A DNA stretch of 64,000 nt from Anaspis maculata (taxonomy: Eukaryota; Arthropoda; Insecta; Coleoptera; Scraptiidae). The position numbers and the translations under genes were made by a program. The notes under the pieces were generated by a model. It was not told the DNA's origin and searched no databases. It was given only the letters and a program-made list of their open reading frames with translations. Location of the stretch: contig OX421961.1 in the NCBI GenBank assembly GCA_949128115.1, positions 85,729,277 to 85,793,276 of the forward strand, given 5' to 3'. Positions 54,951 through 64,000 of this stretch are shown here, piece by piece; positions within the stretch are counted from its first letter, which is position 1, and each line of letters opens with the position of its first letter.

Positions 54951-56440
54951 TGTTATTGAGTCGATTTATAACAATTCCTAATCAGGGTCTTTGTAGAGTC
55001 CATCAAACTTCTCACCTTCCAACCCATAGTGAAGGTTTATCATCTGCTAATAAGTCGTAAGTATACCTATGCCTATTTTTAACCTCCAGTTCCACCAGAG
55101 TTTTATGAGCAGATTAACTTTATCACGCTGATAGTTGCTTTGCTATGCACCAGCCAATAGCATGGTCAATTGCTTATTAGATACTATGAGAGTGATAAAG
55201 TTAATTCGTTTATAAAAGTTTGGTGGAACTCGAGGTATAAGACCCTATTATTATGTTAGGTGTAGGAATTGTAGGATTTCAACCGAGGGTTGACGAGGGT
55301 GCCTGCATGATGAACAAATGACAGCGCTCGAATTCACTCTCGACCAGAGGTTGAAATCTACGACGTCGTAGAAGGGCCACACGGGGTGATCATTTGAAAA
55401 CTATCCAGCTGCAATAACTCCCGATTCCTAGTGAAAGATGTCTTGGAGTAAAAAAATCGATCATTATATCGAGGGGCGGACATCTGAAACATACGTACAT
55501 CGGCGAATTTCTATCTTTAGACCCTTCGCCCTCACCCATCCCAACTTTGAAATTTCAAATGACACCACTTATATTATTTTGCGATACATCAAATTAAACA
55601 GAATTAAATTCTCTTTCTCAAAAAATTATAGATTTTTTCCCCCACCCCCTTATTATAGGTGCGTTCAGTCAGCTTCAGTGATGTGAGTCGGGTATTTACC
55701 GGGTAGGTAGGTAAATATAAATCGGGTATTGACCATATTAATTATTCAATGCGCAGTCGCAGATCGGGGAGAGAGACAACCACATGTGCTGGGTTGAAAC
55801 TCCCATAAGAATATGCATGTTGAATGACTTTGTAAAATGATCAATTCAAGCTGCAAATTGACAATTTCAACGAATGTATAACATAGCAAGTGTGTAAAAA
55901 GAAATACCTGATCTACTTTTCACCATAATGAAATGGAAAATCTTGCTGTGAAGTTTATGCGAAGCATTTTAAAATGGGGTTGTTTGAATCCAAAACAATT
56001 TCAAATTACCCGCCATATTTTATTGCACAACTTCCGCTAACGAGAATTTTGAGAGCGCTTGAAAGCGAACCGAGCGTTAGCCGTCACGTAAAAGTATGGT
56101 TAAAAAGGTTAAAACGTCCCAAGAATAAAGAAAACACCTTGAAATCGTAAATTCTGACAGCGACAGCAAAGTTCCGTTTTCTATGCATGCTGTGGCGCGC
56201 GAGATCTTCTACTGCAGTGCGCATGGTCACAGGCACATACCTAACTTACAAATGACTAGTGGAAGGGGAAAGTGAGAATAATTAATATGGTCTATTTACC
56301 CGGTATTTTCCCGAGCGATATTTACCCACCCTACCCAGTTTGACAGAAAAGTTGACACTGTTGACAGCTGGCGGTTGACAGTGTTGACGGTTATAGGTTA
56401 AATGATCTCTTTTTCCAAGTTCCAAGGCTTCATAAACATA

Positions 56441-57060
56441 GAATAGAATAGAATAGAATAATTTATTTAAAGTGCCACTGAGACCTTACACAGGTATTTT
56501 ACATCTAGACACTGAGAGATCTATTACAATAAAATCAATTACTCAATACAATAGACAATGACATGAGAACAATCACAATTAAAATCGTATAAAATATCAC
56601 AGCTTAGTGCACGACTTCATGCTCGTCTCAAACTCTTCAATCGAGTAGAATACGTTTTCTTTCAAAAAAGACTTGACTGTATGTCTGAAAAGATTCGAAG
56701 TTAGTACTTTCCAAGACATAGGCAGCGAGTTGAACAACCTGTAGGGTATAAACTTGACAGAGAGATGGGTCTTCTGCAGTCTGAAACATGGGAGGGGTAT
56801 GGCATTGTTTCTGGTCGCGTGGATTCCGGAGCGCGATTCTGTACTTGCCTACCGACAACCATCGGATCGGTAGCTAGGGTGAGAACCAATCAAATTCGCT
56901 CCTGCCTAGCTACCGACACCGACAAGTGTCGGTAGGAGAGTACAGAATCGCGGCCCTGGTCATATTCAACCAAAGACTCGACTCTCTGGCACGTACAAGA
57001 GACTCCCAAATAAACTGATTGACAGAGGTTAGTATGCCAAACTTCATAACAAACATAGCC
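56441..57060 (-). pseudogene. LINE (CR1-like) 3' end with (ATTCT)n tail
   Basis: The minus strand encodes the C-terminal end of a non-LTR pol in one open stretch: IPYRLFNSLPMSWK, then SFLKENVFYSIEEFE, resembling the 'Y-N-x-L-P...F-K...L-L...Y-S-I-x-E-F' end of CR1/L2-type proteins, followed by a stop. The 3' end runs into AATTTATT and (ATTCT)n at 56441-56465. Upstream coding (RVESLVEYDQ) continues beyond a MITE inserted at 56832-56952. 5'-truncated and dead. Confidence 0.72.
56832..56952. mobile_element. 121-bp MITE inside the LINE fragment
   Basis: CGCGATTCTGTACTTGCCTA is inverted at its right end (GTACAGAATCGCG, 56952), with 'ctaccgaca' and 'tgtcggtag' continuing the arms. LINE coding sequence resumes on both sides. 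Confidence 0.75.
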
Positions 57061-57158
57061 TCCAAAGCACTTATTATTATTTTGCTGCTGCCGATTTTGG
57101 GTATTTACTCTTAAATATAAAAACCCGGGTACTTTACATCACTGGTCAGCTTATTTAA

Positions 57159-57324
57159 AGTGCGTTCAGTCAGCTTATTTAGCCGCGGTTTTAGTTTTAG
57201 CCGTAAGCGCTGCATCGCTTATTGGCTGTTCTGAGGAGGCTGGTGTTCATAAGAGCCAATGGGCGTCGTTGCGCTTGCGACTAAAATTAAAACTTGCGGC
57301 TAAATAAGCTGACTGAACGCACCT
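57159..57324. mobile_element. MITE family AGGTGCGTTCAGTCAGC, copy 3
   Basis: Same ends and interior as 32215-32380. A separate terminal piece of the family lies at 55656-55675, split off by the hAT insertion. An extra copy of the first ~20 bp therefore preceded this MITE. Confidence 0.8.
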
Positions 57325-57900
57325 TATTTCTCCCTAAAATTCTCTGCTATAGTTTCCAATGTAATATTCTTGACCTCTTAATTCTCTTCAATGCAGTCAA
57401 TCCTGCACAGCATCGAAAGAGAAAAAATTTTATGGGAAAAGTGGCACCCAAATTCACCCCTTGGCTCCCACCAGCCTCCACCTCACTTTAAAAATCCAAG
57501 ATGACAATACCTACTTTTGTGATACTTTCATCAAACTGGAGGAAATTGAATTCTCTTCCTGGACAAAATTTTTGAAGTTGTCGTGGGGGAGAGCAAAGGG
57601 GTGAATTTGGGGTTTTTTTCCAGCGAAAATTCTCTTTTTCGATGCTATCCAAGATGACGCTGACGAAAGTGAAGAGAACTGAGGGGTCCAGAATATTAAA
57701 TGGGACACTCACAGAATTTTTAGGGAGAAGGGGGGGTGAGGTTGAAAATTTTGAAAATATTTTTTCAAAAAGAGAATTTCAAAGTTGGGGTGTGTGGGGG
57801 CGAGGGGGCTGAAGATAGAAATTTGTTAATGTATGTTTAAAATGTCCCCCCTCGATATAAAAATCAACCTGTTATTATTGTTTGAAGAGATATTCCCTAG
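57325..57900. repeat. degenerate repeated segment, no gene
   Basis: Contains similar segments in both orientations around 'ctctttttcgatgc' and 'gcatcgaaagagaaa' (about 57409-57425 and 57627-57650), with 'caaattcacccc' and 'ggggtgaatttgg' partners, forming a loose inverted repeat of about 250 bp. The short open frames are products of it. Confidence 0.5.
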
Positions 57901-57911
57901 CCTTTTCGCGA

Positions 57912-58178
57912 CTACTGACGTACATGTACGTACGTTATTTCAGAAAGTCTTCACCGGCCTACTGACGTATTGAAATTTGGGATATTTAGTCTGGCCTACT
58001 GACGTATGCAATTTTCAAGCAACAGTAGATTCGGTGGTCGAGTAACGTACATATATGGCTGAAATCTAGCTTCTGCGGTTTTTTGTCGTACGACCTAAGT
58101 ATGTGGTACGACCAGTACGTCACATTATGATATTGTCTCGGATATTGTGGTACCTACGTTTGTCCGCCTACTGACGTA
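57912..58178. repeat. four copies of CTACTGACGTA
   Basis: Exact 11-mers at 57912-57922, 57959-57969, 57996-58006 and 58168-58178, all in the same orientation. The last three share GCCTACTGACGTA. Spacings of 47, 37 and 172 bp are irregular, so it is not a simple tandem array. Each contains TGACGTA, a CRE-like half-palindrome. Confidence 0.7.
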
Positions 58179-58349
58179 GTAGGTAGTATGTCTCATGCAT
58201 ATGCGCACTTCATAATAGGCATGGAGAGGCCGGCATTATTATTGAAAGAAATGGAGAGAAAACGCAAATTGACGCAACGGGAGTAAATTGGAGTCTCTTC
58301 TCTCCGCGAGTTCGATCAAATACCGAGACCGCACTGACGGAATTACACC

Positions 58350-58474
58350 GATTTCCAATGATATTTCAAATGATTCCCAAGGATTTCCAAAGATTTCCAG
58401 AGATTCCCAATGATTTCCAAATGATTTTCCAATGATTTTCACATGATTTCCAAATGATTTTCAATGATTTCCAT
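58350..58474. repeat. minisatellite of GATTTCCAAAT units
   Basis: About ten imperfect 11-13 bp units of the form gatttccaaatg/gattcccaag across 125 bp. The periodic minus-strand frame over it is a repeat artefact. Confidence 0.85.
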
Positions 58475-58787
58475 GGAAGTGTACATCAGATTTCCAAGGT
58501 GGTATACTCCTCGTCAAATACATAAAGTCTGGTTCAAATCAGAGCAATTTTTTTTTCCTAACGCCGCGCCGGCTGAGGCGAGTCGCGAACAGGCTAGGAA
58601 TAGGGAGTTATTGCAGGGGTGGATAGTTTTCAAATAATCAATGATCGGTATAATTTGCGGCTAAATAAGCTTACTAAACCCACCCTAAGTTTCAACCGAG
58701 GTTTCAACTTAAATCTAGTAGTGCGGTAGTTGTAGTGGTGGTATACCTGTGGCTTATACTTGGAGTTACGGTTACAATTTCTTCCCA

Positions 58788-59120
58788 TAGGTCGCGGGAA
58801 CAAAAATGGCGTGCTAAAGATGGGTAGGTATATGGTATGATGTTATTTTCACTAGTACCTACTTGTTCATACAATTTTCTTCAGCTGTAAAAGTGTAATA
58901 AATATATAGATAATTTATTGAACAATTGTCGCTTTATCATAAAAATCAGTGTGCTAAACTCAAGATTTAACTGCGAGTAATGTCAAAAACAAGCGAATCT
59001 CTACAGCGGTACTTTGGCACCCCATCAGGCGCAAGCGTGGGCAAGAAGCTGGCAAGAGGCGCTTCGTTGTGCCGGCGTGCCTGCAACGTTGCCATAGCGG
59101 GTGCCAAGGTGACGGTTATG
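58788..59120 (+). repeat. interspersed repeat R, copy A
   Basis: Direct relative of 60841-61395. The two share 'taggtcgcgggaacaaaaatggcg', the 'aataaatatatagataattt' block and 'cagcggtactttggcacccc'. The frame 58980-59228 is not supported, because copy B breaks it. Confidence 0.8.
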
Positions 59121-59410
59121 TTCCCGCGACCTATACCTTTTCCAAGTCTTCTCAGATCTGGAGGTGAAACATCTGCCAGTACAGATAACCTACTCATAAT
59201 TGAAATTCATCACACTATTAACACTTGAAGGTCAATCGTGTCCACGGACATTCATCCTCCAAAACATAGCATGAGGAACAGCGCAAGCTTACTGTTATAG
59301 CAGCCAATCGATCACCAATATCACTCTCTATAGATCTTCTCATATAGGCGGTTCCCTTTGCTCGCAGCTTGTACGCAGGTCTTCAAGTATACAAGCTCAC
59401 TGGTTCAATA

Positions 59411-59697
59411 GGGTGAATGCATGAAATTCGTTCACCTGATCACCGGCAGACAGCGCAAGGATCGAGTTATGTTTTGACGTTTGTTAGGTATTGCATTGAG
59501 GTTGAGGGATTGAGGCACATAACAGGTGTAAGGCATATTGCTGGAATGATGAAATCACAATTTCGATCTCGTAAACGCCGAACAAAACAGTATGTGAACA
59601 AAACACGTGAAAATTACAGTTTTTAGTGAGGTTAGTCCGGTTGATGTTGACTCCGACATTACATTTTGTCATAAACTCCCTCTACATGCAATCACCC
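59411..59697. mobile_element. MITE family GGGYRATTGCAT, copy 2
   Basis: GGGTGAATGCATG starts it and CATGCAATCACCC ends it, with TA on both sides. The subterminal 'ctccctctacatgcaat' matches the copy at 23576-24159. 287 bp. Confidence 0.72.
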
Positions 59698-59785
59698 TAT
59701 TGGCTGTTTAACCAGAAGCGCTTTATCGATCGGAGTGGTTAGGGTTGGGGTTGGCGACGGCGCCAATATAGGTGAACCTGCGCCC

Positions 59786-60151
59786 CAGGGCCGGCCTTAC
59801 GGTCTGCGAGGCCCTAGGCAATGATACAACGCGGGGCTCCTGTGTGGAAAGCAGATGTCGGGGGGGGGGGGGGGTAATTGATATTTTCACAGTGACAGAC
59901 AGTTCATTCAAAAACTAACAGATGGCATCACTTGCCACTTATCACCAACCCAACCGCTGATTTGTGATCAAATTGGCAGATGGCACCACGGTGCAAGAAA
60001 ACACTGATTTTCTCAAGAAAAAGCGAATTTAATTTATTTTTGATTATTGGATATCATTTTTGTTTGGAGCAAGCGCGAGGCCTCACGCCAACGCTTAGGG
60101 CGCGAGGCCCTAGGCAGCCGCCGCGCTTGCCTTGCCCTAAGACCGGCCCTG
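59786..60151. mobile_element. 366-bp hAT MITE (CAGGGCCGG) with exact 8-bp duplication
   Basis: CAGGGCCGGCCTTAC and CCTAAGACCGGCCCTG are inverted ends of the widespread hAT type. CTGCGCCC is duplicated exactly at 59778-59785 and 60152-60159. 'gcgaggccctaggca' also occurs in both halves. A G-run of about 17 lies near 59858-59874. Confidence 0.92.
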
Positions 60152-60840
60152 CTGCGCCCCGAGGACCCCCCAGATAAATGACAATGGCCATTATATCCAC
60201 ATCTTTGATTCACTTTCGTGCCTTGAAACACCTTTGGAACTTGGTCGGAGCTGCAATGTAAGCAATTGATATAAAGAAAAGTACCTACCCCTCGACCTAC
60301 CCCTTAATGTCACCTCTTACCATCCAGGGATTTCTTGAAAAGGCGACGTAACAGAAATTAATTTCCAATAATTTCAATAACCTATTTTTCGAGTCTCAAG
60401 CCACACCAAAGCCAGACGCACATTTGGTAGTTGGACGTCAAATCTACAATGCCGAAGTGTAAAATTTGCCCAGCCAACTAGAATCCCGGTAAGAGTGAAC
60501 CACTATAGTAGGTAGGTACTAGCGATTCACTACATAATCTAGAACAATCCTGCATTTTGTGATATACATAAATAAAAAAGAACTTTAGCATATATAAGAA
60601 CTTCGGCAAAATTGCCCCTAGAACCAAAATAAATAATTTGACCGGCCGTTCTTTTCGATTACCCCCTCTGCTGGTCCGGGATTTGGGGGGTACAAGGGGG
60701 ACAGGACTAATTTTTGCTGCAAGCACATACTGCCATCGAATCATGTTCGATGCCGTTTTTGAATAACTAGAACCTGCTGATGACGACGCTGCCACTGTCA
60801 GAATAATGCGCCTATCGGAAGAAGAGGTTAGGGCTGTCAA

Positions 60841-61395
60841 TAGGTCGCGGGAACAAAAATGGCGTCCCAAAGATGGGTATATGGTATAATGTTATTTTCA
60901 CTAGTACCTACTTGTTAATACCGTATGATCAAAAACATTCCTCCTCTAGGCAGGCTGTGGTCTGGTCATTAGCAGGCATACGGTACAATTTTCTTTAGCT
61001 GTTAAGTTGTAATAAATATATAGATAATTTATTGAACAATTGTCGCTTCATCAAAAAAATCAATGTGCTAAACTCAAGATTTGACTGATTAGTGTCAAAA
61101 ACAAGCTAATCTCTACAGCGGTACTTTGGCACCCCATCATGCGCAAGCGTGGGCAAGAAATTGGCAAGAGGCGCTTTCGTTGTGCCGACAGGAGCGATAA
61201 CTAGACAAAGAAAACAGATCCAGCTGGGCCGTGATTGGTGTATGTATCTACTTTCTTTATCTAGTGATCTACCCGGAGTAACTCCTGGTGCAAAACGAAA
61301 GCGGCTGCTAAGAAGCGCGAAAACGCGCAATGCGCTGTTGCCACGTCAGGCATACTTGCAACGTTGCCACAGCGGGTGCCAAGGTGACGGTTATG
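60841..61395 (+). repeat. interspersed repeat R, copy B, with two insertions
   Basis: Aligns to 58788-59120. It differs by a 63-bp MITE at 60921-60983 and by about 150 extra bases at about 61190-61340, which contain an inverted 'ctagacaaagaaa'/'tttctttatctag' pair. Open frames here do not match copy A and are not supported. Confidence 0.78.
60921..60983. mobile_element. 63-bp hairpin MITE, TA duplication, copy 2
   Basis: CCGTATGATCAAAAAC...GCATACGG with TA on both sides. Copy A of repeat R (acttgttcatacaatttt) is the empty site. A shortened relative of 31797-31916. Confidence 0.82.
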
Positions 61396-61859
61396 TGCTA
61401 TGGGGAGGGCTTCCTGAGTTAACAAATTTTGGTCATGAAAGGGGATGTGTGGAGTATCATTTCTGACATAATCAACTAAACGAACTCATCTATTTTTGTA
61501 AAAATGTGATTGGTTTGAAACTGGAAAATATGAGGGGTCAAAATTATCATTATTGATTTATCAAACATTAATGATTTCGCATTGAATTGAGTTTTTTCGT
61601 AATTTCGATTAGGCCGAGTTAGCGAATTACGATAACGTCATTGGTGAGGCGCTGCGTTGGCTAGAAGTCGAGTTATGACGGATTTATTCGAATTGGAAAA
61701 CTCATATATGGAGTTTACCTTTTTGCATAAAAGTGAGATTTTGTCAATATTGAGAAAGTGGGTCAAGAAATGGAGATTTTTTACTTTTTCATTCGCAAGC
61801 ACTCGCTTTCAACCTGAAGAAAATATATTGGTAAAGTAAAACACCACTACGAAAATTAT

Positions 61860-62404
61860 TGTTATACGTATTTCGCGTACGGCGGGTTCGAACATGATTG
61901 AGACGATCGTTTCAAAACACACACTGTTTATTACTGCGTACTACAATGAATACGCGCCAACGAGCGCACCAACAACTATTTACTTAGGAATATCGCTGTG
62001 ATAACTACTCGCTTTCAATCCGCTCGCTACCACTTCGTATTCCAATTCATAACTGGTGCTGTGGGCGATTCATAGTGCTTATATAGGTCCCGACTAATTA
62101 TCTTGAATGTTCCATGGGTCATCCAGCAAATTCCATATTGGCCCGGCATATGGTTTCCAGACGACTCCCGAATAATCACACACCTTTCCCGTATAATTCT
62201 GCCGTGCTCTAGAGCCGACGCCGCCGCCAAATGGACAGATGTGTCTTGATCGAGCGTTGAAGGTTCCACGTATTTCAGCTACCAAGCCATCACGTATATG
62301 CTCTGGAATGCACCAGAACGCTTCGCACTTGTACACTGCGACGCAATGAGAGACTAGGAAGATCGAGTGTTTACCAGAATGCACGGGCATCGCCGCTCGT
62401 AACA
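61860..62404 (-). mobile_element. solo LTR (545 bp) with TTAT duplication
   Basis: Minus-strand reading starts TGTTACGAGCGGCG and ends CGTATAACA (TG...CA). TTAT flanks both ends (61856-61859 and 62405-62408). A TATATAAG box at 62085-62078 and AATAAA at 61932-61927 are in the right order and spacing for an LTR promoter and polyadenylation signal. No internal region or second LTR is nearby. The two overlapping minus-strand open frames lie wholly within it and are not genes. Confidence 0.85.
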
Positions 62405-62408
62405 TTAT

Positions 62409-62873
62409 ATACAAGGGAGTTGAAGATACACATTAAAATCAAGTCTGTAGTTGCAGTCTTCTACCATCTCTCAGTCGGACGCCACAAGATTTGGCGGCAC
62501 TTTTCCTTTCTTGCTCAAAAACATCTATGATGCGCACACTTGCCGGACCGGAGCTCTTAGTATGTTGTTCAGCATTGCTTGAGGACCATTTGTGCAAATT
62601 TTCAAAAAAGGACATATCTATTTATTTCAGGGTTCGGCCAAAAGTTCACCTAAAATGCCTGGGCTAATATTCAGAAACTTAATCAAACATGATTCGATAG
62701 CACTGTTCAGTGTTCAGTGCTTGCAGCAAAAAAGGGTAATGTCTTCCTTGTCGAAATCCCGGATCAGCAGCGGGCCAAATTATTCATTCTGGTTCTAGGA
62801 ATAATTATGCTGACGTCCTTGTTTGTATCATAGAATTCAGGATTTTTTTTGTGTGCCGCTATAGTACTTACTA
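62409..62873. other. intergenic stretch without recognised gene
   Basis: No motif, splice-supported exon or repeat was recognised. Short open frames only. Confidence 0.4.
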
Positions 62874-62989
62874 GCTGTATTACCCTACATAATTTCTTGA
62901 ACAAATTATTGCCAAAATAGTGTCAAAAAACAATGAACTTGATTGTTTAATTGACAGATTGTTCAAGAAATTGTGTAGTGTAATACAGC
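62874..62989. mobile_element. 116-bp MITE with TA duplication
   Basis: GCTGTATTACCCTACATAAT and its inverted counterpart (...GTAATACAGC) are flanked by TA (62872-62873 and 62990-62991). The arms run through 'ttcttgaacaa'. Confidence 0.8.
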
Positions 62990-63589
62990 TATAAGAAAGA
63001 TACAGGGTTTCAAACTCGGTTTCAAAGTTCAATTTTTTTTCGATTATTAATTTGTAACTTGAGAACCATTCAATCAAATTAGCCTAAATTTAGCATGGGT
63101 TGGTTTGTCAGAATTAAATTTTTAAAAATCAAAAAAGTGAAATTTGACACACTGTATTTTTTTAGAAAGGGAGTGAGAAGCGCGTGTACTATATTTTTCC
63201 TAATCAGGAGGATGAGGAGAATCTTAACCCAAAGTTTGATCGGTTAAAACCTAGGAGGATATGTTAAAACCGAAGTTAAAACTGAAACACTTGTCAAAAC
63301 TTCAACTTTTATGTGAAAATCTCAAAATTAAAAAAAAAGATTGCATGGCCCTTCTACGTCTTCGTAAAAGTCCAACCGCGGCTGTCAACCAGAGAAACTG
63401 GACCTAAGTCAATTTAAGGGTATAATACACTAATGCGCAAAAAAGTGACGTAGGTACGTAAAAAAACTCGAAGTTTGATGCTATTATAAACTTTTGAAAT
63501 GATGAGTGGATGGCCGTGACTTTTATTTTGTTTTGAGAAGGTACTTTTGAGGGATGTAGGCTTGCTTTTTGTTTTGAAGCACAATCCAT

Positions 63590-63731
63590 AGGTGCTTTCC
63601 TTTTACAACCTGAACTAAGTATTCTGACCTAAGTTGTTAGTGGTATCTCACTTTCGCGCATGTGATTTCTCGCTCTTTCTCTCTCTAACTTAGATCAGAT
63701 CAGTGAGTTTTGTGGTAAAAGGAAAGCACCT
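63590..63731. mobile_element. 142-bp MITE AGGTGCTTTCCTTTTAC
   Basis: AGGTGCTTTCCTTTTAC is inverted at GTAAAAGGAAAGCACCT, with CAT on both sides. Its right ~75 bp recur at about 50258-50332 ('gtgagttttgtggtaaaagg'), a partial second copy. Confidence 0.75.
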
Positions 63732-64000
63732 CATATTTCATTGACATACAGGGTGTAGAACTCGGTGAGAAGTATAGTGTGTTTTTAAAAAAATTAATTT
63801 CAAAGCTTTCTATCGAGTCAAATAGTGATGACGGAATATATATGTATTTTAGTGTCCTATTGAAGACCCCTCTTTACCAATCATTTTTTTATTATCTTCT
63901 AAGGATAATGAAGATACCAGAGTGAGTTAAAAAGTGATTAGTAGAGGAAGAACGAGTTCTCAATGTGGCACTAAGTTTTAACATTCGTTGAAAAAAATAC

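Larger units (their letters stand above)
55676..57144. mobile_element. hAT-type element inserted in a MITE (8-bp duplication GTCAGCTT)
   Basis: The ends are CAGTGATGTGAG and TTACATCACTG. GTCAGCTT is duplicated exactly at 55668-55675 and 57145-57152. The left flank is the first 19 bp of the AGGTGCG MITE family and the right flank continues that MITE, so the target is known. 'cgggtatttac' near both ends extends the inverted similarity. 1469 bp. It has no transposase and carries a LINE tail and a small MITE. Confidence 0.85.

Noticed and set aside
60478..60870. 130-residue minus-strand frame
   Set aside because: No recognisable domain, overlaps the start of repeat R, and has no splice or promoter support.
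62094..62414. 106-residue minus-strand frame with C/W/G-rich, protein-like composition
   Set aside because: It coincides with a solo LTR bounded by TG...CA and a TTAT duplication, and an overlapping second frame is equally open.

Overview
This is a eukaryotic, intron-rich and moderately AT-rich window, almost certainly from an arthropod nuclear genome and most likely an insect. The three host genes have arthropod-like exon structure. The repeats (Ty3-type LTR element, CR1/RTE-like LINE remnants, a tRNA-Ser-derived SINE, many MITEs and long fold-back elements) fit a repeat-rich insect. Frequent short 'taggtacctacc' strings recall aphid or mealybug sequence, so a sternorrhynchan hemipteran is a guess and not a demonstrated assignment. 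There are no bacterial operons, rRNA genes or CRISPR arrays.

Three host genes were assembled by hand from splice signals and conserved protein blocks. Each joins to an uninterrupted reading frame whose length is a multiple of three. (1) A Sel1L/Hrd3 homologue on the minus strand (9 exons, 28317 to 17742, 733 aa) is the ER membrane adaptor of the HRD1 ubiquitin ligase in ERAD. (2) An HSPBAP1-like JmjC protein on the minus strand (7 exons, 33690 to 28902, 394 aa) has an intact H-x-D...H metal triad. (3) An aftiphilin homologue on the plus strand (5 coding exons, 38232 to 53654, 1146 aa) is a clathrin/AP-1 accessory protein with many D/E-F-x-D-F motifs. HSPBAP1 and aftiphilin are divergent. Their start codons lie about 4.5 kb apart, and a 4-kb element with inverted ends fills most of the gap. 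A small possible coding exon (54723-54950) follows aftiphilin.

Layout: 1-6.7 kb holds a 3-kb inverted-end element with a decayed LINE RT, then a fold-back with a nested MITE. 6.8-13.0 kb is a Ty3-type retrotransposon with apparently identical 185-bp LTRs and a CGTA target duplication. It lacks the catalytic centre of its reverse transcriptase and is split by a 1.45-kb DNA transposon. 13.0-17.2 kb has a two-unit repeat and a 1.9-kb palindromic hAT-like element. 17.7-28.3 kb is Sel1L, whose sixth intron is a chain of fold-backs. 28.9-33.7 kb is HSPBAP1, with a nest of inverted repeats in its last intron. 33.8-37.8 kb is the intergenic element. 38.2-53.7 kb is aftiphilin, with a 1-kb hairpin and others in its introns. 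54-64 kb is gene-poor, with a hAT element inside a MITE, a solo LTR and several small MITEs.

The most unusual property of the window is its density of long inverted repeats, most of them inside transcribed introns. Several can be typed by terminal repeats and target-site duplications read directly from the sequence.
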